DNA of 64,000 nucleotides from Micromussa lordhowensis (GCA_964020085.1 OZ026605.1:1009701-1073700); one strand, 5' to 3'; shown: positions 12,054 to 25,258, counted from the first letter of the stretch. Notes: generated by a model not told the origin, from the letters alone. A program made the numbers and translations.

Positions 12054-12247
12054 AAAAGCTGCTAAACCAAACGATGTTCTTTGTTAGTTTTTTAATATAT
12101 AGATATATATGGAAATTAAATTTCAAGAATTTCTAAAACATCATAGAATTATGACTTTCGATAATCTCTCTATCTTCAAGTTTTTTATATTAATTTCATA
12201 GTTATCTGGGTTTTTTGCTCCAGTGTTTTGACATTTCAACTGATTCG

Positions 12248-12253
12248 AATAAA
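12248..12253 (+). terminator. Poly(A) signal of the calumenin gene
   Basis: AATAAA about 195 bases after the stop codon at 12053, followed by T/GT-rich sequence. This is the first canonical signal downstream. Confidence 0.6.
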
Positions 12254-12286
12254 TATATTTGTACTTGATCAATGTGTCTTCATTTT

Positions 12287-12677
12287 GCTTAAAGGGGCTA
12301 GATCACGCTGTTTTAGGTAATTTTGTTTAATTTTGTTCATTATGAGCTCTTAACGTCAAATTGGCGGAGCAAGGGTCTTTCATTTGCAAAATCACGGGAA
12401 CATAACAACTGAGAATGACTTTGCAGCTGTTTAAATGGCATTTTGATATAAACTGACATAAATTTGAAAAAAGGTGGGCCGACGTTTTTCAAATTTACCT
12501 AAATACAATCCATTTCAATCCTCCCCAGTTTTGTCCATCTTTGTCCCTTCTTAGCTATCCTGTGTTTTGTTTGAGTTCTTCTATAGTTTTGAGGCGTTAT
12601 TTTGTTATTTCAGTGAATTCTATGACCATTTGATCAAGGCTAAAATTTCCCAAAATTGCGTGAACTTGCACCTTTAA
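12287..12677. mobile_element. MITE downstream of calumenin
   Basis: The left end (TAAAGGGGCTAGATCACGC) and the reverse complement of the right end (TAAAGGTGCAAGTTCACGC) align with a few mismatches, giving terminal inverted repeats of about 25 bases. The interior has no credible frame. Confidence 0.5.
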
Positions 12678-14372
12678 ACGTCACCTCACCTCACCTATCC
12701 TCTTCGCGCTCTGTTGCGCATAAGGCCGCAGTACTCTTCTTCCACTTGTCCCTATCCTTAGCCAGGGCTCTCACTTCCTCCCTTCAGGGAAATAAATTCC
12801 AATAGCCCTTCCATGCCACCCGTCATTCAACAGCAGGACACTTTTTCCACCATCCCTAACCCTTGCTCTTTGGTGTTCGCGATCGCCTTCTCAAATGCAC
12901 TTGCTTGCAAAAATACCCTGGGGTGACTTCCATATAAAAAAGGTGGGAAAGCTCATCATAAATTTTGAAAACAACCCCTAAATTTACAATATTTAGAGAG
13001 GAAGCCACATCAGCCTTAGCTGGTTTTCATGCGGGCCCTCTGTCCTAATCAGATTGTAGGTAGCAAAAGATCCTGTTTTGAGGGAGTGGTGTCAATTTTT
13101 TTTTTCACCCCTGAGAGGTACCAATTCTAAAACTACATCTTCGGGATCATATGTTTTCGGTTCAATACCCTGAAAGGTAGCGCAAAAGCTCTTGCTGTGG
13201 ACCTTTAGAGGCTGACCACCCTACGAGGCACCAGAACCACTTCTTAACCCCGAAAAGATACGAAAAGCACCCCCCGTCCTTTTATGTGTGGTCCCCCCCC
13301 CCCCGCCGGGAAAATACCCCTGCACTCCCGCAATATAGGCTTCAACAACGATAAACTTAAAACAGCAGAATGCGGTATTTTATTCATATTGCCATCGTTT
13401 TCCCTATCTTGCCGCTAAAAGATGTACAGTTAAATACAGACTGAAACAGAACACAGAGTAAAAAAGAACAGTCTTTACTTTCAACAAAATGCTTCCTTAC
13501 AGAACTGTACAAATAAATAAAACTTTCAAAAAAAGATTCCTGATCTGAAGTGCAATCTAGGCTCGATCTGAACGCCTTTTGGAGGCACGGTTGTGATCTC
13601 CCTTGGAAATATAATTTAAATAAAATTGGGACTCGGTAATTGCTGTATTTATATTAATCTGCAAAGCCACATTAGACATGTTTTTTTTTCTAATTTATCT
13701 TAATTTTAATACCAATTGAAATGTGCACAGAATAATTAAACTCTACGAACATTTTGTTTCTCAACACATTGTTTTGCATAAATGTACTGTACTGTTTATA
13801 TTCTCTCTATAAATAGTTGGAGCTTATCAATAGATTATACACTGATTACACAGCAAATGAGGCCCCATTGGGGGATCTGAGCCCATTCCACATCCCACTA
13901 ATTATTCCAATTGCAAAAGGTAACAATTTTCCTACTATATATCCCGTTTTATCTGATCTAAATATCCCTTATCCCATTAATTTTCCCCAAATATTCAGTA
14001 TCTATCTAAATATCCCGCGGACCTCGCAGATCGCTTCTCTTGCGCTCTGTAATTGGTAATTGGTTTAAAAAGCAAGCGATTTAACAGAAAAATTAACCAA
14101 TTATGAACCAGACCGAAACCAGTCTTGCGTAGTACCCGTTTCTCGCGCTTGGTATTGTTAAATGTTTCCTGGCGTTTAATTGACATTTAGCTTCGTATTC
14201 TGATTGGTTCATCGCGTTTTCTGCATCTTCTACTTTTTGTGGAAAATTCAACACATTTTTTTTTATTTCTAAAACCCAGTATTGCACAGGAATCTTAAGT
14301 CTTGAGTTTAAATGTTTTTTCTTTCAACTGGAGTTACCAGCCATTATTATCCTTCCTCCAAAATTTACTTGT
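12678..14372. other. Intergenic stretch, repeats only
   Basis: It lies between the converging calumenin gene and the minus-strand gene. It contains a C homopolymer run (about 13290-13303), degenerate CCCTGAGAGG/CCCTGAAAGG units near 13110-13260, and AT-rich sequence with AAATATCCC units near 13960-14015. The frame at 13817-14059 follows those repeats. No gene is supported. Confidence 0.45.
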
Positions 14373-14378
14373 TTTATT
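14373..14378 (-). terminator. Possible poly(A) signal of the minus-strand gene
   Basis: TTTATT on the plus strand reads AATAAA on the minus strand, about 280 bases past the stop codon of the gene at 14658-19213. Confidence 0.4.
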
Positions 14379-14657
14379 CATTTCTCTTTCAGCTCCCAAA
14401 GTCATAAGTTTCTCTCGTTTCAGTAAGATCCACTTCTTTAGCTCTCAGCTTTTTTTCTTCTTTCTTTTTTCGGCCATACTAAGCCTGCTTGTAAACCGTA
14501 TCTTTTCATTTTAGAAACTGATCTCGCACTGTCTCCAGGGAGTTTTCGCGGTTCCACTTCGTAACGCTTCATCGAAATGCACTTTTGTATGAGCTCCGGT
14601 TTTTTCTCTTCTTCGTATTTTAATATACCGACTATTTCAACCCAGCAATGTTTCTGT

Positions 14658-17600
14658 TTATATAGATGTTAGTCTTCTACTTCTGTTCAATCGGCGTCGT
14701 GTTCTTGCGGGCCTCGTTTTTGGAGTTGTTTGGTCTGGTTTGTTGATGTTCAACTGCATCCTGCGAACGAAACGAAAAAAAAAGGTTAAAACCAGTGAAC
14801 ACTCAGTACTGAATAACTACTGGTCAAATTGCAGAAATCGAGTATAAAGAAATCTAAACCATTTTTGCTGTGTCACAGTTAAGCACGAATGGCAGTTTGC
14901 AAGGTCGCTACAAAGAGAAATGCGCGTAGGAACACGAACCCTAGCTTGGCTAAGGCGAGTGTTTCCGTGCAGCGTTTTCGAGTTCTGGCAAGCTTTCAAG
15001 GAGTGTTTGCTGACATAACTTAATAGAAATACGACCAAAACGTTTCAATCAATCTTTAAAAAACTGCAGAGTAAATTCGTCTTGCTCACGCGATCATCAC
15101 TTCAACTTTTCCCTCTAGTTCTCTGTTTCAATGGACAAACACGGCTTTTTGTGCACACAATCTAACATTTCCTACTTACAATTGAGCAATGTCTTTCTCT
15201 GTTGGACAGTAACCCTGTTTTCGTCTTCTATTTTGAAGATTCATATTGAGGTTCATAATCATCGAAACGAGCTCTTCTTTCTAAAATGGAATCAAAAGAA
15301 ACTAAATTAATGCTACCATTTCAATTCGTCAAAAAAGAAATGAGCAGCTTTTTAAGCATCGCATCGACTGGGAGTGGTGTCTGGGATTAGACATAGTTAT
15401 CATAATTACCGATTTTTCCATAAGTGAATCGAAGTCCTTCGTGTCTTTTGCGATGACTTGGAGACAAGTCGGACATTTTGGAATCTCTACCATCGAGCTT
15501 TCTTCCACGCCTGTAAACCGCACTCTCTGTTTGTCGGTCTTGGAGACCTCAGATTCGTTTGAAAAGCTATCTTGTGACACGGTTTTGGATCTCTTTCTGA
15601 TGGGCCCAGACAAAGGGTCTTCTGTCTGCTTTGGGAGATCTTTTATTCCACTGAGAAGTTCATTGTAAGCGCATTTCCATTCTGTCTTTGGTTGCTGGGA
15701 CAAAATTCCCCTAAAATTAAGTGAAGACAATTTAACTATTGATCTTCTTGTAGGGTCTGTGCCATAAAGATTGCCAATTTGTTAATATTTCGGCTAGTAT
15801 TGCTAAATTGATAACAATAAAACTACGAAACTTCTTTTTGAATTCCGCGTGAAATTGTCAACGAATAAAACTCTTAAGCCCTCCCTCCCTCCCCCTTTCT
15901 TCACCCTCTCATCCTCTCTAACTCCCTCACTCCTTCCGTACCCCTGCCCTCTTTCCTAGTTCCTCCCTTCCTTTCCTCACCCTCTCATCCTCTCTAACTC
16001 CCTCACTCCTTACGTCCCCCTGCCCTCTTTCCTAGTTCCTCCCTTCCTTTCTTCACCCTCTCATCCTCTCTAACTCCCTCCCTCCTTCCCTCCTCCTTCC
16101 CTCTTTCCTTCCTCCCTTCCTTTCTTCACCCTCTCATCCTTTCTAACTCCCTCCCTCCTTCCGTCCCCCTGTCCTCTTTCCTAGTTCCTCCCTTCCTTTC
16201 CTCACCCTCTCATCCTCTCTAACTCCCTCCCTCCTTCCGTCCCCCTGTCCTCTTTCCTAGTTCCTCCCTTCCTTTCTTCACCCTCTCTCCGTCCTCCTTT
16301 CCTCTTCCCTTCCTCGCTCCTTTTCTTTCACCCTCACTCTCCAACTCCCTCGAGTTCCCTCCTCGCTTCCTTCCTTCCTTCTTTCCCTCTACTCTTTCTT
16401 CCTTTTGCTGTCTCAGACTGGACACGTTTAGAACTCGTATGACTTAGAACATACCTTGCTACAGGTGCCGACGTTATATTTTTCCGGTGAAGGTACGCTT
16501 CTTTGTTATTTCCTTGAGAATCTGATGAAAGAAGCAACAAAAATAGGCTCCATCAGCGTTGCTGTGTTAGAACAACAGCCATTAGCGCCCAGGCGCTATG
16601 TTCTTATGCACGGTCGGTAGAGCCTGAGGATGAAGTAGCTGTTGCAGCATCGGCACAACAAGTCACTTGTTCAAAATCAAGTGAATTTACCAGAGATTCG
16701 AACGTGAGACTGATCAATAATTTCTCTTTTTAATTTCTTTTTCATGTTCAAGAACAAAGCTGACGAATGTGAAGTCAGTCCCCCAACCGAAGAGTTTTAT
16801 CTTCATTCTTTGCAGTCTGGCAGAAGTACAGCAGCTCTCGTAAGATGCTATTGTTGTATTTTTGTAGCAGCTGTTATTGTTGTTTAGGGCTGAGGGCATT
16901 GTTTTTCTGTTGTTTATTCAATTGTTGCCTTAACGTGTATCGAGCCATTCATGTGAGACCTTACGGGGGCTGCTGCATGACCCCAGGCTGGGGCCATCTC
17001 GCGCAAGCTGTGAACTTGGAGAGAGTTTAACATAAGTTGTAAGTTATACGTGTGAATCCGAACTGAAATACTCTGTTACTGACAAGATTTACAATCCCTT
17101 TTTGAAGACCAAAGTTGTTCCATATTCTACACAAGGGCAACGCACGTTTTTCTTCTTTCACTTTAAGTTTATCTCCCTGAGGAAGTACCTGACCGTTTAA
17201 TTATTACACTGCTCAATGATGAAAGGGGGCACTTAAGTTCTCCTCTGAAATTAATTTGAGGTTAGAAACACACAGCATTAAAACTTGACAGTGGAACAAT
17301 TGTTCACAGGAAAAACTAAATGTCAACGAACACGTAGTGAACACGTTGCGATCATTTGCTTCTTTATGAGCTCTTATAAACGTTTAATGCTATTTGAATG
17401 CGTCGACAGTGCTTCAGTTAGCTGGTTTTATCTTGACAGGTCCGGCCACTCAAACACGAAAAGCCGCCAAGACATCTATTAAGTTATTAAACCACGATCA
17501 CTTATTTTGATAAAAGAAAACACTGAGGAAATGAGTTTTCGCCGTCAAAGTCGGCATGCGTGGGGTGACAACACGATAACTGGTGGTGTGGAAAATTTAT

Positions 17601-19213
17601 ACAAGTCAAACGCAGTAAATGATTTAGCTCTCGAAATGGTGCGAAATATACTTTATGGAATGACATATATAAACAAATAAACGTAACTACGTAACAAGCC
17701 TGAAGCGAATGCGAAAAAAGACGCTAATGCAAAAGTGAACTACGGAGCAAACAAATTTGCCCACAGCAAAACATTGCACACAACGAACAAGGGTCTTCTT
17801 GTGTTGTGTCCTTGAAATTTCGCAGCAGTACTCGCTCGTTTCGTTGGAGCTAAGTTCCCCGCGATCCGTTTGAGAAATACTGAGAAAGGCAGGTCTGCTC
17901 GATTCTAAAGCAAGGTTGCGCAATGAGTACCTCTTTCTTGCCTTTTTCGACAGGTGGCTGCTTTGATCATGATATTTTCCCGACAACTTTGCATGCAAAA
18001 TTACGAACTCTACTAACTCGTGTAGCTGTCTTAGTGCAAGCTAGCATTTTATATTCACAAAAAAACAAAAGCTTTTTACTCCACTTACCATCTGAACTGG
18101 CTTCATATGGCGGAAAGAAAAGTCGAACAAAGCCGTCAGAAAGAAATTAATTTTCTTTTTCACAACCCAGAGGTGTTAAAACACAAAACAATAAAGAAAA
18201 AAAAAGAAAACAACTGATAGAAGCATTTTTTTATATTGTTGATCAAGGTGCACCACAGTGACAGAAAATTAGAGACTGGTATGAGTAAATAATTTATACG
18301 AACTTTAAATTTGTATAGTATTTTCCATATTTGTTCAGTGCATGGTTGAAAAAAATGAGTACATATTTATTCCTTATTAAGTTTTGTGTTCGATCTTTCC
18401 AGTGCCGCCTTTACTCCTTCTTTGCGTGTCCGCACATAAAGCCGCTCAGTGCCGTCTTTACAGCTAATATAAATTGTTCAATTTATTTTTCAGCCTTCGT
18501 GTTAATCTGCATCAGGGAGCATGCTATGCTTTAATTTCTAGCTACCGCAGGACGGGTGTTTAATTTTAAAACAAAATTGCTGGAATCCTTCACCTGTCCG
18601 GCTTGATCTGCAGACAGACAGCGCTTTCGTTTATTAGGTCGAACTTGAAAGATATAAGCTTTTAATATTTCAGTTTACGTGGCGCGACTCCGAAAAATGC
18701 GCAGATAATAAAAACAAAGTTAGATTTTCTCTTGGTGTATGTTTCAAAATGATGGCAAAAACAATTAAACAGCATACGCTGGGAGATTTAAGGTTGCAAG
18801 CTAGATTAATGTAGGATGTTTATTTTAGCGGCCTATCGGTCGCAGATAGCTAAAGAGCTATTCTGAGCTTTTAAGGCGCAAAGTGGCGACTCTGTCTTGA
18901 TAGTTATCGCTTGATTAGGGTTTAGCAAGGAGGTGAAAATCGAAGAAGCAGCGATTCTCGTTAAAATACCGCTGTGTGTGGACAAGCGCTACAGTCACCT
19001 CGAGTTGATCAACAGCGCGTGCATCGCGAAGCTCTTTGAAACTGTAAGCTGGTGAACTCGGTCCAGCTTCTCAGTTAAAATATATATTGTGCAATGATCG
19101 AAAGCAGTAAAAACAAACTTACCTGGGTTAAAAACTAAGGCGTGGAATTTGTAGACTTTTCCATTTACCTTATCCAAACGAACAGAGCACGAATCGGCCA
19201 CAGCTGAAATCAT
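14658..19213 (-). CDS. Unrecognised 220-residue basic protein, five exons
   Basis: Exons, in order of transcription: 19213-19123, 16521-16455, 15710-15410, 15280-15180 and 14760-14658. The phases fit throughout (91, 67, 301, 101 and 103 bases; 220 codons plus TAA). Every junction has GT/AG, with strong donors at exons 1, 2 and 4 (GTAAGT, GTATGT, GTAAGT). The start ATG has an in-frame TGA just upstream. The protein begins MISAVADSCSVRLDKVNGKV. It has a Ser/Lys/Glu-rich middle (about 80-115), a QRVRF segment (114-118) that fits the RVxF docking motif of protein phosphatase 1, a CPTC pair (132-135), a helical Met/Leu/Asn-rich stretch (about 154-175) and an Arg-rich tail (RPARTRRRLNRSRR). The composition suggests a nuclear protein. 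There is no signal peptide or membrane segment. I do not recognise the family. The gene converges on calumenin. Confidence 0.72.
15885..16410. repeat. Pyrimidine-rich minisatellite in an intron
   Basis: The plus strand is almost pure C/T. A unit of about 76-77 bases is recognisable by CCTAGTTCCTCCCTTCC (starting near 15955, 16031, 16178, 16256) and CACCCTCTCATCCTCTC. It sits in intron 2 of the minus-strand gene, starting about 45 bases downstream of its exon 2, so the transcript carries a long purine tract. The minus-strand frame at 16219-16425 is only the translated repeat. Confidence 0.8.
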
Positions 19214-22200
19214 TGTTTTTCCTCAAGATGATGGCTGTCAACCAATATCTTTGCTTGGTTTCCTCTATTTGGGTTCAAACATTGAAGATCAGTGTTTGTG
19301 AACGTTTTAGCTAGGCGATGGAATCACTTGGCAAAGGACTGTGAATAAAATCCACGAAGAGAACTCGTTAGTTTTAGCACAATCCATGTTTCACAATAAT
19401 GAAGGGATAAAATTACCCAGTTAGCCAGCCGTCTTCACTCGTTGAACACTTGAGTGCACGTTAATGGGCAACTGAAACCGCATTAGATTTATAGTTAGAT
19501 TTATAGACTCTAGCTTGTCCGTGTCTATTGTCAACATAAATAATCTTCTATGCCAGAGGCTGCACTGGACGTGTGTGGTCTCTCCGGTGACGAGAGCAAT
19601 TATTTTTAACTGGCCAACCAAAGCCAGCTTTTGATGACCGCAGACCTAAACATCAACATCGAGTACGTCAAAATATTAGCCCGCGTTTTTCTCGCTGAAA
19701 AGGAAGTTCTTTGATCCAAAACCGCAAGAAAGGAACCTGTAAAATCTCTTTTTTCTCTTTATGTGAGATCCCTGAAATAGGCTCTCGGATTTTCCGAGCG
19801 GGGAAGACATAAAGCCTTGCACACGATCAATTTATCCTTCTATTTGATCATTGGGTTCTTTCAGCCGAATAATTAAAGAAAAGATAAACAAGAAATCATC
19901 GCCAGAACGTTTATGTCAGTCAAAATGAGACACCTGCACTTTCGTTTATTCGTGAGTAAACTCACGCCAGTTAAAAATGACGAAAATAAAAAATTCAAAC
20001 GAAATGTAAGCCAGTCCCTGGCGCGGGTTCATCAGATATATATAGGAGAAGCAACATGAAACATAAAACGAAGTATGAACGAGCCAATGAAAATCGATTG
20101 CAACAATTGCAAAAATTCTTAGCGAAGTGCTGTTAGAAATCGTTCTCAGTTTTTCAATTAATCACTACCAACTTTGAATGCTGAAGTCCACTTAACTTTC
20201 CCTGACAAAAACGCGAAAATATCGCTGATCTCAAAGACCACTGATGAGAGAAGGTTTGCCAGTATAAGGATCTATCTATGGTCATCTATCCAGAGAGATT
20301 GTGATGTGTAGCTCGCGTCTTTTAGAATTCATGTGGCAACGTTTAAAACCGCATTTATTGTTGTATTGGACAGGAATTGATATTGGTTTTCACGACACTT
20401 AAGTCAACAGGAACTTGGAAATTTGTATCCTAGAGACAAAATGAAATATAAAAAAAAAAGTCACGGGGTTCAAATTCTTCTAAAGAAAAGTTCTTGTTGG
20501 TAAACCAGATTTCATTGTCCCAATGCCCCAGGATGGGGTATATCGTAGACATCGCCTGTTTGCAGCAAAGAATAATGTCATTTTAATATGATGAGCTGTT
20601 CCGAATTCATTTGCATTGTGTAGTCCGATTCAGTGTTAAAATGTGTTAAGTTCAGTGAATATCGGATAATGACTTTGTAAAGGAGGATATGCACAATACG
20701 CCACGTTTTGGCTGTTATTCGTACGAAAATTATATCGATATGATATATAAATTTATCAGTTTAAGAATGGCATACACATTACCATGTTATGATCACATGA
20801 TACAATATCATGCTTCGCTAAGCTTCTGCCAGACTATATATGTGCCCTAATATAAACTTAATCCCCGACAGACGAGTTAGGTTTCCTTGGTACAGAAACA
20901 CTATAGTGAAGAATTTGACAATGATACCTTGAAAAGAAGGTCGTTAGAACTGGTAATTGGCAATATACAACTGTGTATAGCAATGATATGTCTGTATAGG
21001 CAACCAATATTCACAGAAGATTTGAATGTGGGCTGGGAAACACAGTTTCCGGTAAATGCAGTTCTGAATTTCCTTTACGAAACAAGAAAGTAAAAGCTCA
21101 AAACCCGTGTTGGCAAAGACAGTACAATAGTTTTCGTACTATTGCGTTATGAAAACAAACAAGACGTTAAACTTTGACGCTATAAATGTCCTTGAATATT
21201 AAACTATAAGGTCAATGGATGGCACAGTGACAAGTTCTTTCACGATCTTTCAACATACCTCAAATCGCTGCCGAGTAAGTTACGAGTTTTATGCCTTTGC
21301 GAAAAATGCTTTCAGAGTCTGAGTTTGTCCGGCGACACCTTCTCTGTTCAATTGATCCGCCTTCGGTCGTTTTCGGTGTAAGATGCGTTGAATCGCATGT
21401 GTTCACTCTAGCGTTTTTTCTGAAATTCTTAGAATTAGAACACATATGACACGACCTGATTTACTCTTCCGTGACTCGTCTGGCGTGCACGTCATCAGGG
21501 AAATGAATCAGCGCCGTTGATTGACAGCTAAGCCTGCGGGGGATTGGATGATGTGAATCAAGTCTCACTGTACCGGTTTAGTTTTGGTAAAAATCACTGG
21601 GGCGCTATAGAGTTCAGTATGGAGAGGTTAGCATATACATATACATTTAATTCCGTATATAGGTCCTACGCACCGACTCAACGTCCGGTTTTTCTCATGT
21701 TATGATTATTGCGTCATGACCGGCAGTCAACTGTCATGTCATGTCAATGGGAATCTCTTCGCTAAGTACACTGTCCAGTGCCCACGTGTGCGAAGCACGT
21801 TTTATCAATGTGGCGAAGCACTTTGTTTCGTAATAAGACTAGGCCAGTTGTAGCCTTCCTTTGTAGTAACTGCTCCCTTTTCCGGATCCCAAAAGCTTTC
21901 CAACTTCAGCCACTGATTCTGTGAGCTGGCGATTTTAATTTAATTTTGAAATATAAAAAAGATTTTCTAGAGGGATCGATTGGCAGATGCGAAAGGTGCG
22001 AGATCCTCCTTTCATATAAAATATGCGAAACAGTAGGATGCGAAACAGTAGGAGTCCACGGAATCCTGCCGGAAACCATGTTAACATTTTTGGCTCCGTT
22101 TTCAGTTTGACGACAGGAAACTAAATGTGGCGGCGAGGATAGCAATGTTTGATCCGGAGAATTCCGTAGCGAAACCGTAAACGGTCTTTGAATCCCAGTT

Positions 22201-23598
22201 CAAGGTTCTGAATTCCTCTCCTGTAGGCCAACCGACATGGTTAGCCCGATTAAGCTAACCCAGGATAAGCGAGAATTTTGATTTGAGGTTTGACCTTCTG
22301 TTTTGAATAATCTCACGGTCCTCAAAATACACAAAATAAAAGCAGTACATGAATAACATTTGTATACAAGAAAAATTTATTCTTCGGTTAACTTTTAAAA
22401 TCCTGGGTTAGCGTTACGGGTTAGGGTTAGGCTTCCGAACAACCCAGCCCTGTTTACAGCAAGTTAACCTGACATGAGCGCGCGGTCTAATTGAAAACTA
22501 GCACGTGGTCAGCGTTTTCTCGATGAGATCTCAACTTGAGCTCGCGACATGGTCACGTGATACTGGTCAGGGGATACTTTGATTTGACAGGTGTCAATTG
22601 GCCATAACACGGATGTCCAATATCAAAGAAGAACGCTAACCAAGGAGGCATGTCTATGTAAACCTATGAGCTGGGGTATGGCCGCCATCTTGCGCTACTC
22701 CTTCGTCGCCGTCGTCGTCGTCGTGCGTAGGCGCCCACTAGCAATACGGCTAGCCATGATAACTATGAGACAACAACAACAACACTTAATTAGCCCATTT
22801 AGAAATTATACAATCAATTAAAAATATGATTTTGACAAGTTTAAGGGTTACCAGCTTCCTGAAATAACTAAAGAGCTAAAAACATCAGGGAGCTGGTTTA
22901 AATAGTGTAAATTAAATATTTACAGCGGAGGTAAGACAGTTATACAAAAAGAGAATCAATTCATGGGTTTCCTTTTCTTTCCTATATGGGTATGGGGTCC
23001 CGCTCGCGCGCATTCGGCGCGCAGGAGCTCCGCTAGACTTTCAGAAAAGTCCTTCGTCTTGTTTATTTCAGTACCCGGACTACCTTCGTACTTCGTCGCT
23101 CGGTCGGCCCCTTCGCGGCCTAACATATTCTACCCTACCGCTCTACCCTACCCCGCTTTTCGGTCTTTTCGGTCTAACATAAAAAAAAATTAAAATTCAA
23201 GAGGTCGACTTGTGGCAAGTCTAGAGCTCCGCTATAAATTATAGAGTAATTCTGTCTTTTTTGAAAATGGAAAAGGAAAATAAAAAAATAAACTGCAAAA
23301 TCTTAGCTCAGTGACACGATCAACTCATATAAAAAGGCGATAGTATCCTGAGAATACAAGCAGCGCTACGTTTTTCTTAGTCTTTTGAACATGACTCAAA
23401 AGAATGGCGCGAAGGATTTAGGAAACTGAGAGCCTGCACGAAGTCTACGACAGAAAGGGTTTTCACTTCAAATTCACATCTCCCAAAAATAGATGAACTG
23501 ATTTAACCAGGTCTTAGAAGTTCAGGAAGTTGTTTTTGCGGGTGCTCTTACGCATGTAAGCTCTTGTCATAGCGGACCGCCAAGCGGAGCCCAATTAA

Positions 23599-23827
23599 CA
23601 AATGGTAAACGCAATGGCGTACCTGACTATTGACTCAGAGCCAGTATGGATGCACGAAAGAAGCGTAAGAGTCGCACTCGGCTATCGCCTCGTGCCTAGT
23701 TAATAGAGGATTATTACTATTAACTATGCCTCCTGTGACTCGGGTTCTTGAGTGCTTAGCAAACCTCCCAAGTGCATCCATAACTCAATAGTGTACGCCA
23801 TGGCGTTTACCATTTGTTTTATAACAT
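23599..23827. mobile_element. Palindromic foldback element P3
   Basis: ACAAATGGTAAACGC at the left is mirrored by GCGTTTACCATTTGT at the right, with further matches (GCGTACC versus GTACGCC, ATGGATGCAC versus GTGCATCCAT). The middle contains CACTCGGCTATCGCCTCGTG near 23674, nearly identical to the centre of P4 at 33.5 kb. Confidence 0.7.
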
Positions 23828-24178
23828 AACATTGAGACATTGAAACAAAAGAAGTCCTTTTATTGAGCTACATCACAAAAAATGTTCGTGTAGTCTTACA
23901 TGACTGGAGAAAAGAAGACCGCGAAAATTCATTCATGACAGCCGATTGGACACCAGCAACTCGAAAAAGGTTATTCACGTTTCAAAGGATAGACTTTCCG
24001 GTCTCATCCTCGCACAACTGTGAAGACAGTTCCGCATTTCTGGCTGAAGGGACGTTGGCCATTACTTTGGAAACAATGTCTGTCAAAATTTTTGCTATGC
24101 AAACATTAGCACACATGTCAGCAGCGTACACCCATGGGAAAACGGTAGACGCTAAATTAACCAATCAGTGCGCGCGCT

Positions 24179-24179
<1 letters not shown>

Positions 24180-24212
<33 letters not shown>

Positions 24213-25258
24213 CTCTAGTGCGCACGCTATTCATTGGTCACGCGCGTGCCACGTCATTTTCAAGCGCGCGCACCGAGTCGAAAACTTAACAAAATATAGA
24301 GCTGATGACCTTTGCGTTAACTTGGTGTGCGAATATTTTTTTTGGAAGCTCGGTGACCCCCACTTCTTTTTCGGCAGATCACTTCCTTTTTTAACTCTCT
24401 ACATTATACTAAAAAACCAAAAAAATCTGTGTGTGGGAAGTTGTAATTATTTGTCATATACTATTAAAAAAAGGGTCAAATTGGTACATGGAGACAGGTG
24501 TGCGTGACTTAGAAGTTGTCTTTTTTAAGGCTAATTCTAGCAGATTTAATGACATATGTAGCAAAGATCTATTAATTAGGCCTATATAAGCCGTGTTAAA
24601 CACTCATAGCTTAGAGATGATTCTTCAACTTAAGGCGGGGGTCCACCTGAAAGCCGTATTTTGGCTTGGTATTATGTTCTTAATGCAAATATCTCGTTTA
24701 CGTTTCAAGCAATCAAGAATCTGTTCACTCATTACACACATCTATGTTTTGCGCCGTTTTGTAAATTTTTTGGTGATTTTTAGGTTTATTTGGAGACAGA
24801 TAGTTTTTCTCAAAGGATTAGTAAAATTTATGGAAATAGGAAATTTTGAAGATTTGGTGTTGTTTTAAAATTAGAGTTTGAAGTTAAAAATTGATAGATA
24901 CACACCAAACAGTTGCCTAACAACCCGAGTGCCATTGTGGGGTCGGGCAACTGTCTGGTGGTGTTCCATAACCTTTTCTCCCCCTTTCAATCTCTCTTTA
25001 AACTTCCTCAAATTTCACTTTAATTCAGGTAAACCCCCACCTTAAATATATGCCGATAGTAATGAATCCGACCAGAATCGCCTCGAATGACTGAGAATCG
25101 TAGAAATGCTATGGTCTGAGCCACGCTTTATCTTGAAAACGAGTTCGGTGACCCCCGATTTTTTTTACGTTTTTTGTCTAATCTTATCATTTTCTACCGT
25201 CAGTCAAAGTTTTAAAAAAATCTGTGCGTGGGAAGTTTTTGGGCGCGAACGTCCTTAA
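24180..25258. mobile_element. TTAA-flanked inverted-repeat element, about 1.07 kb
   Basis: TTAA (24180-24183) then GGACGTTCGCGCCCA; the other end is TGGGCGCGAACGTCC then TTAA (25255-25258). The 15-base terminal repeats are perfect. Near each end is a GGTGACCCCC motif (24351 and 25149) followed by AAAATCTGTG-GTGGGAAGTT-type sequence, so parts of the two halves are direct repeats. It is a piggyBac-like non-autonomous element. The plus-strand frames at 24199-24507 and 24593-24868 lie inside it and are not genes. Confidence 0.7.

Noticed and set aside
17687..17998. Minus-strand frame of 103 codons in intron 1 of the minus-strand gene
   Set aside because: No ATG start, weak acceptors, and the direct join 19123 to 16521 already fits in phase. 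An alternative exon cannot be ruled out.
18089..18150. Minus-strand exon-like segment with donor GTAAGT and a short start (MKPVQM)
   Set aside because: It ends in phase 0, while exon 16521-16455 must be entered in phase 1. The alternative frame has a stop and no acceptor between the stop and the exon.
22418..22431. Telomere-like GGGTTAGGGTTAGG
   Set aside because: Only two units next to loosely similar sequence; too short to be an interstitial telomere array.
23863..24183. Plus-strand frame of 106 codons between P3 and the TTAA element, with a long minus-strand frame opposite
   Set aside because: No recognisable domain or splice partner on either strand; both frames open together suggests low stop density rather than coding.
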